A stretch of 35,156 bases of DNA from Lentisphaerota bacterium (lineage in GTDB: Bacteria; Verrucomicrobiota; Lentisphaeria; Oligosphaerales; PUNB01). A program made the translations under genes and the position numbers. The stretch lies in assembly GCA_003552565.1 (NCBI GenBank), contig PUNB01000122.1:1-35156 (forward strand), in the 5' to 3' direction. Under the pieces are notes generated by a model. The model did not search any database. It was given only the letters and a program-made list of their open reading frames with translations, and was not told the DNA's origin. Positions 15,859-23,378 of the stretch are shown piece by piece. Positions within the stretch are counted from its first letter, which is position 1; each line of letters begins with the position of its first letter.

Positions 15859-16000
15859 AGGATGCTCCCGCGCGGGAAGTAAATGTTTTATGTTGCTGTT
15901 ATTTCTGGATTTTCAGGAGTCAACAAGTGTTTTTTACCGGACAGCATTGTAAGAATGGGATCTTTCCTTGATCAAACCTTTCAAATAGGACAATGTTTAG

Positions 16001-16753
16001 TTGGAAATAATAATCAAAGTTAACGCTGAAGCAGCGGGCCTTCTGGCGGCCGGACTTATAGCGGAAAAGATAAGAACCAACCCCAAGACTGTTCTCGGAC
16101 TTGCCACCGGCGGCACTCCTCTGCCGGTTTACGAGGAATTGGTTCGGCTGTATCGCCAGGAAAACCTGGATTTCAGCAGTGTAACCACATTCAACTTGGA
16201 CGAATATGTCGGCTTGGGGGGTGAAGACGCTAATTCTTATTGCCGTTTCATGTGGGAAAATTTATTCAATCATATCAACATCGCACCGGAACGTGTGCAT
16301 ATTCCGAACGGCCTGGCGGAAGATATGGAGGCGCATTGTCTGGAATATGAAGATCGTATCCAGCAGGCGGGCGGCATTGATCTGCAGCTGCTGGGGATTG
16401 GCGCCAACGGCCATATAGGGTTCAATGAACCAAACTCTTCTTTTGCTTCTCGTACACGAGTAGTGAACCTTGCTCCCGAAACCGTCAAAGCCAACCGTCG
16501 ATTCTTCCCCGCAGAAGAGGATGTTCCTCGTCGCGCCGTCACCATGGGAATCGGCACCATCCTGGAAAGCCGCTCATGTCTTTTGCTGGCCGCGGGAGAG
16601 AACAAAGCCGAGGCGCTGGCTGCGGCACTGGAAGCGCCGGTATCCTCTTCGGTGCCCGCTTCAGCTCTGCAAAGCCATCCGCGGACAACCGTGATTTGCG
16701 ACCGGGCTGCGGCCGCCAAGCTGCGGAACAGACTCAAGAATGAATCAGCGTAG
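16001..16753 (+). CDS. nagB: glucosamine-6-phosphate deaminase
   Basis: The 250-aa protein converts glucosamine 6-phosphate to fructose 6-phosphate and ammonia, the last step of amino-sugar breakdown. LGLATGGTPLPVYEEL is the phosphate-binding N-terminal loop, TFNLDEYVGL holds the conserved Asp, and LGIGANGHIGFNEP the active-site Asn/His/Glu region. VTMGIGTIL and the C-terminal HPRTTVICDRAAA are also typical. Length fits the short monomeric form without the allosteric tail. The start is a TTG at 16001, with AGGA ten bases upstream; an ATG at 15993 stops after five codons. No nagA is nearby. The upstream gap (15859-16000) shows no certain promoter. Confidence 0.95.
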   Translation: MEIIIKVNAEAAGLLAAGLIAEKIRTNPKTVLGLATGGTPLPVYEELVRLYRQENLDFSSVTTFNLDEYVGLGGEDANSYCRFMWENLFNHINIAPERVHIPNGLAEDMEAHCLEYEDRIQQAGGIDLQLLGIGANGHIGFNEPNSSFASRTRVVNLAPETVKANRRFFPAEEDVPRRAVTMGIGTILESRSCLLLAAGENKAEALAAALEAPVSSSVPASALQSHPRTTVICDRAAAAKLRNRLKNESA

Positions 16754-16775
16754 GATGGTCGGCTCTCATCCCTTT

Positions 16776-16828
16776 TTGAGCGAGAATACATCGCAAGTGC
16801 TGCGCTTCCTCCGCGATTTGTCGCTCAA
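16776..16828 (+). terminator. inverted repeat downstream of nagB
   Basis: TTGAGCGA (16776-16783) pairs with TCGCTCAA (16821-16828), and inner ATCGC/GCGAT extends the stem. It is preceded and followed by an ATCCCT direct repeat. It lies about 20 bp past the nagB stop and may end its transcript; there is no T-run directly after it. Confidence 0.4.
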
Positions 16829-17031
16829 CACTACATCCCTCAAAAGACACTCGTATTAGACTTTGTGGTTTTATAGTCACAAAAAACACAAAAAATACTT
16901 TCCGATGAAGCGTGGCGAATAAGTTTGTCGACTAAGGGTGCAAGTATCATTCAATTTGCGATACTTTTGGTAAAAAAGCGAGGCCTGGTCTCCTCGGTCT
17001 TCGGCCTGTTAAGAAAACGCAGAGCAGTTCG

Positions 17032-17076
17032 ACGAAGTGCAGGGGACGAAGTGTGGGGGACGAAGTGTGGGGGACG
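17032..17076. repeat. 14-bp tandem repeat, three copies
   Basis: ACGAAGTGCAGGGG, ACGAAGTGTGGGGG and ACGAAGTGTGGGGG follow each other without gaps from 17032 to 17073, with a partial fourth copy (ACG). The array ends two bases before the ppk1 stop codon (ppk1 is on the minus strand). The rest of the 16754-17078 gap holds the nagB hairpin, a weak R4-like segment at 16855-16880 and possibly a decayed piece of R3 near 16933-16963. Confidence 0.75.
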
Positions 17077-17078
17077 CA

Positions 17079-19184
17079 TCATTTTCCATAGGAACCTTTT
17101 GTTTCGCCAGCCAAACAGTCTTGGAAAAATTCGTAGGTTCGTCGCTGACTGCGGGTATGGCGCCAGCGGCTTGAACGGGAGGGAGGGGCAAATGTGCCGT
17201 CAGCACGCAGCCGGCGGCCTTTACAGCGGTCCTGCAGCTGCAGCTCGAACAAATGATCGATGATCCGGCATATACGTCGGTCGTAAACGGGGAATAGCGT
17301 TTCAATTCGCCGGTCGAGATTGCGCGGCATCCAGTCGGCACTGGCCATATAATACTCCAGCTTGCCGCCGTTGCCGAAACGAAACATGCGGGTATGCTCC
17401 AGGAAGCGGTCAACTATACTGACCACGCGGATATTGTCGATCAGCCCTCCCGGCCGCATACAGCAGGCGCCGCGAACCGCCATTTCTATTTTAACTCCGG
17501 CGCGCGCCGCTCGGAAAAGGGCGTTGATTATTTCCGGATCCACCAAGGTGTTGATTTTCACCCGAATCGAGCCGGGATTGCGAGCTGAGGATAAACGCGT
17601 CTCACGCTCGATCAGCTCCAGAAAGCGGGTGCGCAAGGTGTAAGGCGCCACCGCCAGCTGCTCCCAGGCGGGCGGATCGGAATAACCGGTCATCACATTG
17701 AATAAAGCCGCCGCGTCGGAACATAAAACCGAGTCATTTGTAAATATGGAGGCATCGGTATAAAGCCTGGCGGTACTGTCATTGTAATTGCCGGTGGAAA
17801 GATGCAGGTAACGGCGGATATGACTACCTTCTCGACGGACAATCATCAGCATTTTGCTATGTACCTTAAGTCCCGCCATGCCGTAGATGACATGCACACC
17901 GGCTTCTTCCAGATGGCGTGCCCAGCCGATATTGCGTTCTTCATCGAAACGAGCCTTCAGCTCCAGAATGACTGTTACCTGTTTTCCGGATTCGGCGGCT
18001 CGGCGCAAAGCCCGGACCACGGGTGAATCGCCGCTGACACGGTAAAGAGTCTGCTTGATCGCCAGCACGTGCTGATCGGCGGCTGCCTCTTCCAGCAATT
18101 GAATTACCGGATCGAATTGTTCATAAGGTGGAAACAAAGGCAGGTGGCGGTGCCTGCTGACGGCGGTGAAAATCGATTCGTTTTCTTTGATAAACGGGGA
18201 TTCCAGGGGCGGCCAGTCCGGCTCCCGCAGAGATGGGGAGAAATCATGCTCCAGCATTTGGAAAAAGTCATTCAGCGCCATCGGCCCTGGCAATCGATAC
18301 ACAAACAGTCTATCCGTCTGTAACTGCTTGATCAGCCAGTCACCAAGCCGTCGATCACTGCCGCGAGGCAGCTCCAGCCTGATCGGCTGCCGCAGACGCC
18401 GCCGGCGCAGTTCCTGGCGTACATGCTGCAGAAGATCCACCACTCCGTCAGTATCCGCGCTGAAATCCATGTCCCGAGTCAAGCGAAAAGGAAAAGCGGC
18501 TTCGATCGGACGATTAACGAATAATTGATCCAGGAATTCAATGATTGTGTCTTCGAGAGTCACGAATAACCGCGTTTCTCGATCCGTTTCGATTTCCACC
18601 GGCAGCCAGCGCGGCAGAGCGCCGGGGACTTCCACCAACCCGCGATGCCAGCCTTTGCCGTCCGGCTTCCGCAGTAAAACCGCGATTTCCAGCATACAAT
18701 TGGCGATTATCGGGAAAGGATGGCTGGGATCCACCGCCACTGGTGTCAGCATCGGCATTATCTCCCGCTGAAAATAATCTTTCAGCGCCGTGTATTCGGA
18801 ACGCCGCAACTGTGAAGGGGCAGTCAGTCGAAAAACTCCCTGCTTCTCCAGTGCAGGCAGAATTTCATTTTGCAGGCAGCGGTATTGGCGGCGAAGCATT
18901 GATTCCACCTTCTTGTTAATCGCCGTCAGCTGCTCCTCCACAGTCATCCCGGAAGGATCTGTGGAAGCGACTCCGGAAAGCAGCTGTTGACGCAGGCCTG
19001 CCACCCGGACCATGAAAAATTCGTCCAGATTGGAACTGGCAATGGCGACGAATTTCAGCCGCTCCAGCAAAGGCGTCTGACCGTCCAAAGCTTCTTCCAG
19101 CACCCGATTGTTGAAATCAAGCCAAGAAAGCTCCCGATTGATCAGGCCTTCATTTACTTCCGCGATTGAATTTTTACTATTCAA
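17079..19184 (-). CDS. ppk1: polyphosphate kinase 1
   Basis: The 701-aa protein reversibly transfers the gamma-phosphate of ATP to inorganic polyphosphate. The four-part PPK1 plan is visible: the N-terminal INRELSWLDFNNRVLEEA, the head domain, and two phospholipase-D-like domains. The autophosphorylated His442 lies in GMAGLKVHSKMLMI, followed by YLHLSTGNYNDSTARLYTD, both diagnostic. The second domain has SADWMPRNLDRRIETLFPV. Length is normal. The start ATG lies 65 bp after the ppx/gppA stop on the same strand, with an R4 copy between them, so the pair is probably co-transcribed. PPK1 and an exopolyphosphatase together set the polyphosphate level. Confidence 0.97.
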   Translation of the reverse strand: MNSKNSIAEVNEGLINRELSWLDFNNRVLEEALDGQTPLLERLKFVAIASSNLDEFFMVRVAGLRQQLLSGVASTDPSGMTVEEQLTAINKKVESMLRRQYRCLQNEILPALEKQGVFRLTAPSQLRRSEYTALKDYFQREIMPMLTPVAVDPSHPFPIIANCMLEIAVLLRKPDGKGWHRGLVEVPGALPRWLPVEIETDRETRLFVTLEDTIIEFLDQLFVNRPIEAAFPFRLTRDMDFSADTDGVVDLLQHVRQELRRRRLRQPIRLELPRGSDRRLGDWLIKQLQTDRLFVYRLPGPMALNDFFQMLEHDFSPSLREPDWPPLESPFIKENESIFTAVSRHRHLPLFPPYEQFDPVIQLLEEAAADQHVLAIKQTLYRVSGDSPVVRALRRAAESGKQVTVILELKARFDEERNIGWARHLEEAGVHVIYGMAGLKVHSKMLMIVRREGSHIRRYLHLSTGNYNDSTARLYTDASIFTNDSVLCSDAAALFNVMTGYSDPPAWEQLAVAPYTLRTRFLELIERETRLSSARNPGSIRVKINTLVDPEIINALFRAARAGVKIEMAVRGACCMRPGGLIDNIRVVSIVDRFLEHTRMFRFGNGGKLEYYMASADWMPRNLDRRIETLFPVYDRRICRIIDHLFELQLQDRCKGRRLRADGTFAPPSRSSRWRHTRSQRRTYEFFQDCLAGETKGSYGK

Positions 19185-19206
19185 AACAAATTTCCTAACG
19201 CGTTCC

Positions 19207-19245
19207 TATGTGAGACTTCGTGGTTTCAGGTTTCAGTGTTCAGGT
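19207..19245. repeat. R4 repeat, copy between ppx and ppk1
   Basis: TGAGACTTCGTGGTTTCAGG followed by TTTCAGTGTTCAGG matches the right arm of 6848-6923 on the opposite strand, and its AGGTTTCAG core recurs inverted at 26752-26781. It occupies the 65-bp gap of a presumed operon. Confidence 0.55.
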
Positions 19246-19249
19246 CTAA

Positions 19250-20818
19250 CTAAGCGCCGGTCACTCTGATCTCAATCGAGCGAGCAAAAACAATTTCGAA
19301 CATGTCGCCTTTATTGCGAACCCCGGCGACCGCCAGACTGAGATCATAATCACTGACAGCGGTCAAACACACTTTTTCATTATCGTAAGTCGCCCGAAGG
19401 TCTTTCACCTTGTTCTGATGCGCCCGGTCGAAAGCATCCGCCACCCTCAGGATTGCCGCCAGTTTGCTTACCAGCACCCGGTTCTCGGTCGACAAGGATA
19501 CATATTCTGAATGGGCGTTGCGCGGCAATGCCCGGCGATGATAGCGGGCAATCAGAGAAATCAGGTTGAGTTCATCCGAGGACAAACCCGGCAGCTCACT
19601 GTGGCGCAATAGATAATAGGAATGCTTGTGATGCTCTCTATTGCTTACAAACATGCCTATATCATGCAGCAGCCCCGCCACTTCCAGCAGTACCCGACAG
19701 CGCTCAGGTAAGCCGTGCAGAACGGACAGCTGATCGTACAGACGCAAAGCCAGGGAAGTAACTTTATGAGCATGTTGGGAATCGTAGTCATAGCGCGTTC
19801 CCAGATGCTCGGCGGAAGCGATAATCTGGCTGACGAAGCTGTCAGGCTCTCCGCCCAATTCACGGAACAGGTCTTTCGTCAAGGCGTCCCTGGTATCGAC
19901 CATGGGAATTATCATCCGCTCGGCCTCGCTGGCGTTGAACAATTGTTCCAGCATGTGACAGCATGGCAGGATGCCGGCGGCGTCCGTGTCGCTCAGCCCA
20001 TATTGTCGAATGAGTTCAAATTCATCCATTTGATTCAAGCGGATGAAGTGTTTGTCAAAAGTTTTTTTTGACATTGTCGCCACCTTCGCCGGGGTTTGAC
20101 TGCGAACGATAGCGACCAGCGCCCGTACCGGTGCACCGACAACAATCAGGTTTTCCGGATGCATTCTCCTGGACATTCTGTTTATTCCCATGAATGTTGC
20201 GGCCAGTAGAGGATCCACAGCTTCCCGCATACGCAGAGGAGTCAGCTGCTGCTCCATTTCTTCAGCCAGCCGCAGCGTTCCCACCCGGATCGTTTCCGCG
20301 TTGACCAGCCGGCCGTCTTCCACCAGAGAAACCTGGCAGGAACCGGTGCCGATGGTGTAGATAATCGAATCACCAGTATTAAAACCGAATTTTCCGGCCA
20401 TGATTTCCCGTACGGCCAGAAACAGCACCCTGGCTTCATTTGCTCCTTCCAGAATATCTAGACGGATGTCGCTGGCCTGCTTGATGCGATCAAGAAATAT
20501 ATCGCGATTGAAAGCCTCCCGCACCGCGCTGGTGGCTATCGCTTTATACCGCTTAATCCCGTATTCCCGCATCAGCCGGGCGAAATCGCGAAAAATCTCT
20601 TCACCCAGTACCATGTTTCGCGAGCCAATATAGCTGGAACGAAAAACATCGTGCCCCAGAGGAATATTCTGAGTCGCCTCCTCCAGTACTTCCATTTCAT
20701 CGTTGACCGAAGACTGCACGATCCTCAGCCTGGCTGAATGAGCTCCAAGGTCGATGACCGCCAGTGGACTCGTATCAGGAGCTTCAGCGGCGAATAATTT
20801 TGTTTTACGAGTCGGCAT
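19250..20818 (-). CDS. Ppx/GppA phosphatase family protein with HD-like C-terminal domain
   Basis: The 522-aa protein has an actin-fold Ppx/GppA domain (about 15-310): AVIDLGAHSARLRIV is the first phosphate-binding segment and IYTIGTGSCQVSLV the second. Family members split terminal phosphate from polyphosphate or convert pppGpp to ppGpp. The C-terminal part (about 330-500) is HD-domain-like, with VLLEVAGLLHDIGMFV and SLIARYHRRALP. Location directly before ppk1 favours exopolyphosphatase. The DLGAHS motif differs slightly from the usual DIGSNS. It starts nine bases after the ROK kinase stop, indicating one operon. Confidence 0.9.
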   Translation of the reverse strand: MPTRKTKLFAAEAPDTSPLAVIDLGAHSARLRIVQSSVNDEMEVLEEATQNIPLGHDVFRSSYIGSRNMVLGEEIFRDFARLMREYGIKRYKAIATSAVREAFNRDIFLDRIKQASDIRLDILEGANEARVLFLAVREIMAGKFGFNTGDSIIYTIGTGSCQVSLVEDGRLVNAETIRVGTLRLAEEMEQQLTPLRMREAVDPLLAATFMGINRMSRRMHPENLIVVGAPVRALVAIVRSQTPAKVATMSKKTFDKHFIRLNQMDEFELIRQYGLSDTDAAGILPCCHMLEQLFNASEAERMIIPMVDTRDALTKDLFRELGGEPDSFVSQIIASAEHLGTRYDYDSQHAHKVTSLALRLYDQLSVLHGLPERCRVLLEVAGLLHDIGMFVSNREHHKHSYYLLRHSELPGLSSDELNLISLIARYHRRALPRNAHSEYVSLSTENRVLVSKLAAILRVADAFDRAHQNKVKDLRATYDNEKVCLTAVSDYDLSLAVAGVRNKGDMFEIVFARSIEIRVTGA

Positions 20819-20827
20819 TTTAATACT

Positions 20828-21811
20828 CTACTGGTCGGAATAATCAGTATTCATCATCGCCAGGCGGGCAGCGCCCGCGGGGACCGCGTCATCTCCGAGC
20901 CGGGAAAGACGTAGATCCACATCTTTCGGGTTCAGCGCGAAAAGATTGTTTTCAAACCCCTGGCGAACCAACGGCAGCAACTGCTCGCCCAGAGCCTCCA
21001 TAACGCCGCCGCCGAAAATCAGGCAGTCAGGAGCCAGAACTGCGCTCATATTGGCAGCTCCGATTCCCAGTATTTCAGCACCTTTGTTGAGCACTTTGCA
21101 AACCACCTTATCCCCCGCCAAATAAGCCTTTTTCAGATGTTTACTGCGAAGACGGGAAAAATCCTTACCGGCGTATTCTGTCAGAACGCTGCTTTTCCCT
21201 TTTTGATTGATTTTTTTATCCAGCTTGCGGGCAAAGGCCGTTTTGCTGCAGTAAGCCTCCAGGCAGCCGCGCTTGCCGCAGCCGCAGCGACGGCCTTTGC
21301 GCCGGATGATGTGATGCCCCAGCTCACCGCCGAGACCGCGGTTGCCAACATGCAGCCGGCCGTTGATAATGATACCGCCGCCCAGGCCGGTGCCGAGAAA
21401 AAAGCCGACCACCGTGCGGGCATCTCCGGCAGTGCCAGCCCAATATTCCCCTAGTAATCCGCAATCTGCATCATTGCCCAGCACTGTTTCACGTTCAAAA
21501 ACTTCATTGAAAATTGCCTGCGCCGGTTCGTTTTTCCAGCCTAGGTTAGGGGCGTGCAGCAGTATGCCGGTTTGCGGATCGACGGCGCTGGGAACCGCCA
21601 CCCCGAGGCTTGCGATCCGCCGCCGGTATAAATCGCCTTTCTCAAGCGCCCGCTCCAGCACCGAACGCATGACCGCGGCCATTTCCCCCACCCCCAGGCC
21701 GACTTCGGTTTTCTCTTTCGCTCTGGCCACCGCCTTGCCGTCGCCGTTAATAATCAGGGCGGCAATATTGGTACCGCCGAGATCGATGCCCGCATGATAT
21801 GTTTCCGACAT
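20828..21811 (-). CDS. ROK family sugar kinase, probable glucokinase
   Basis: The 327-aa protein phosphorylates a hexose, most likely glucose. AGIDLGGTNIAALIING is the N-terminal phosphate loop, GNDADCGLLGEYWAG carries the catalytic Asp, FFLGTGLGGGIIINGRL follows, and the ROK zinc site is formed by ELGHH and CGCGKRGCLEAY. Length is that of GlcK. The ATG at 21811 has AAAGGAAA about ten bases upstream; the open frame continues to 21892 but that part is inside CTAG element 6. It is the first gene of ROK-ppx-ppk1. The company of polyphosphate genes raises a polyphosphate-dependent glucokinase, though ATP use is the default for this zinc-bearing form. Confidence 0.9.
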   Translation of the reverse strand: MSETYHAGIDLGGTNIAALIINGDGKAVARAKEKTEVGLGVGEMAAVMRSVLERALEKGDLYRRRIASLGVAVPSAVDPQTGILLHAPNLGWKNEPAQAIFNEVFERETVLGNDADCGLLGEYWAGTAGDARTVVGFFLGTGLGGGIIINGRLHVGNRGLGGELGHHIIRRKGRRCGCGKRGCLEAYCSKTAFARKLDKKINQKGKSSVLTEYAGKDFSRLRSKHLKKAYLAGDKVVCKVLNKGAEILGIGAANMSAVLAPDCLIFGGGVMEALGEQLLPLVRQGFENNLFALNPKDVDLRLSRLGDDAVPAGAARLAMMNTDYSDQ

Positions 21812-21854
21812 TATTGTTCTTTTTCCTTTCTTAAGAGTGTTGTTGAAGGTTTCG

Positions 21855-22029
21855 CTAGACCCTATGCGAAAAGGATCTTGTGGAGCTCTCAAGCTCGAAA
21901 GTGACTGCGCGTTCCACGGCCAATTGGATTAAGGCGAAAGATTGTGACGAAAGATTAGGGGGAGAACGGGTGCGCTCCTTAATCTTTCGCCTTAATCTCG
22001 TTTCCGACCCCTTTCCGGACGGAGTCTAG
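21855..22029. mobile_element. CTAG element 6 (subfamily A)
   Basis: Exact CTAG at both edges (21855-21858 and 22026-22029). Ends are GACCCTATGCGAAAAGG and CCTTTCCGGACGGAGTC. The interior is subfamily A in inverted orientation relative to elements 3 and 5: GTGGAGCTCTCAAGCTCGAA, then CCAATTGGATTAAGGCGAAA and TTAATCTTTCGCCTTAATCT. The right-hand CTA (22026-22028) is the TAG stop codon of the upstream TPR-MshEN gene. The element occupies nearly the whole space between that gene and the ROK kinase. Confidence 0.85.
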
Positions 22030-22874
22030 GTAACCGTTTTCAGTCTTTCCCCGGCGGATTGTATAACTCTCTGCATGGAAGCGGGTGAGGTTATGAAAAG
22101 ATGCACCTTGTCGCCGGTGAACTCTTCGAGTGTTTGTTGAAAGCCGGTTTGCAAAGGGTTTAAAACGGCCACCTGCCACTGACTGCTCATTTGGGCAAAA
22201 GGGATTATCCCCAATCGCCGGGCATGTTCAAAAGGCACTAAAGCAAAAGCTTCCTCGGGTATTTCAAAACGCTCGAGTTCAACGAAAGGTGTGGCGGTAT
22301 GGGCGGACAAGAAGCCTATAATAGCGTTTATGTCCACTTTATCCATGCTTTCCAATTCATGCATCAGAGACAATGTTGATTCGGAAGCAGTGTTCATTCT
22401 GCTTTCGGTGATGCCGGAGATTGCGGCTTCATACTGCTCCGAGGAAATCATTTCGTTTTGCAGAAGCAACCAGGCAAAATCGATTTCAGCATTTAAATTG
22501 AATTCCAGCTGCGCCTCCGAAGGACTGGGCTCGACTTCCTCGTTTTCCGTCCCCAGCAAAGCGTCAGCGGGATTCTCGGATACTTCCAATAGTCGTTCGG
22601 CTTCTGGATCATCAGGATTCAGGGTCAGCAGATGCTGAGCCAGTGAGTAGAGCTGAGACCAATTCTGCTCTTCCTCGAAAACTTCAGCCAGCCGCATGTA
22701 TATTTCCCAAGCCTGAGAGGCGTTGCCGATTTTTTCATAAGAAGCCGCCAGCCCGGAAAGCGCGGAAGGATCATGCGGATGTTTTTCCAGGATGGACTCA
22801 CAGGCTCTTACTGCTTCCCAGGCGGCCGCGTCATCTCTTGCAAATTCTTCCATGTTTTGGGGGGTGGCAAACAT
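22026..22874 (-). CDS. TPR-repeat protein with C-terminal MshEN (GspE N-terminal) domain
   Basis: The 282-aa protein has no signal peptide. Residues about 10-105 form TPR-like helices (ACESILEKHPHDPSALSGLA, then EIYMRLAEVFEEEQNWSQLY). Residues about 130-280 resemble the MshEN/T2SSE-N domain found at the front of GspE/PilB ATPases: FAWLLLQNEMISSEQYEAAI, then FALVPFEHARRLGIIPFA and VAVLNPLQTGF. No ATPase domain follows. MshEN domains often bind cyclic di-GMP or the inner-membrane partner, so a regulator or adaptor of the secretion ATPase is a fair guess. The ATG has AAGGAT about eight bases upstream. It is divergent from gspE, and its stop codon is part of CTAG element 6. Confidence 0.75.
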   Translation of the reverse strand: MFATPQNMEEFARDDAAAWEAVRACESILEKHPHDPSALSGLAASYEKIGNASQAWEIYMRLAEVFEEEQNWSQLYSLAQHLLTLNPDDPEAERLLEVSENPADALLGTENEEVEPSPSEAQLEFNLNAEIDFAWLLLQNEMISSEQYEAAISGITESRMNTASESTLSLMHELESMDKVDINAIIGFLSAHTATPFVELERFEIPEEAFALVPFEHARRLGIIPFAQMSSQWQVAVLNPLQTGFQQTLEEFTGDKVHLFITSPASMQRVIQSAGERLKTVT

Positions 22875-23027
22875 ATTTTCATCCTTGATTATTTTTAGAA
22901 ACGAATTAAATTAAAATATACTGTTAAGATAATTTGATACAAACCATTTTGCGAATTTTGTTTATTTTCTCAAAAACGAGATGTCAGGATTGTTTTCTCC
23001 AAGTGGTAGGCGGCAAGGCAGCGGATA

Positions 23028-23043
23028 TGGCACGAAAATTGCT
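23028..23043 (+). promoter_or_regulatory. sigma-54 promoter of the pilus/secretion locus
   Basis: TGGCACGAAAATTGCT matches the -24/-12 sigma-54 consensus (TGGCACG-N4-TTGCW) at every fixed position, with GG and GC exactly ten bases apart. It points toward gspE, 336 bp downstream. A sigma-54 activator with GAFTGA is encoded in the same locus (28230-29660). AAATTGCTTG overlapping the -12 region is repeated inverted at 23070-23079 (CAAGCAATTT). The AT-rich stretch 22890-22980 could hold activator sites and the divergent promoter of the TPR-MshEN gene. Confidence 0.85.
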
Positions 23044-23107
23044 TGTTTGTTGGAAAGCAATCTGACTATCAAGCAATTTCCAGTCGGTGTTATTGAATAT
23101 TGCCGAG

Positions 23108-23356
23108 TTAGACCCTATGCGAAAAGGTATCGCACCCATGCTCCCGCTTGTTTCGGATGAGATTTCGGTTTTCCTCGGAAAACCGGAAGATCGCCGAAAC
23201 AAGCGGGAGCCTTATCGGGTAGGGGTGCGGCGGGGCGTCTCCGGTTTTTATGCCGCAAGTCATTAGCGCTGAGGCTGGTAACTGACGGAACAAAAACCGG
23301 ATCAGACCTGCCGGCGCTCCCAACAAGGGCGTGAGACCTTTTCGCATAAGCTCGAG
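23108..23356. mobile_element. CTAG element 7 (subfamily B, extended)
   Basis: Ends are TTAGACCCTATGCGAAAAGG and CCTTTTCGCATAAGCTCGAG. The left half (ATCGCACCCATGCTCCCGCT, then CGGTTTTCCTCGGAAAACCG and GAAACAAGCGGGAGC) is element 1 in inverted orientation. About 125 extra bases before the right end include a CCGGTTTTT/AAAAACCGG inverted repeat not found in element 1. It lies between the sigma-54 promoter and gspE, so it is transcribed as leader if that promoter drives gspE. Confidence 0.8.
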
Positions 23357-23378
23357 ACATCCCCATAGGTATAAGTAA

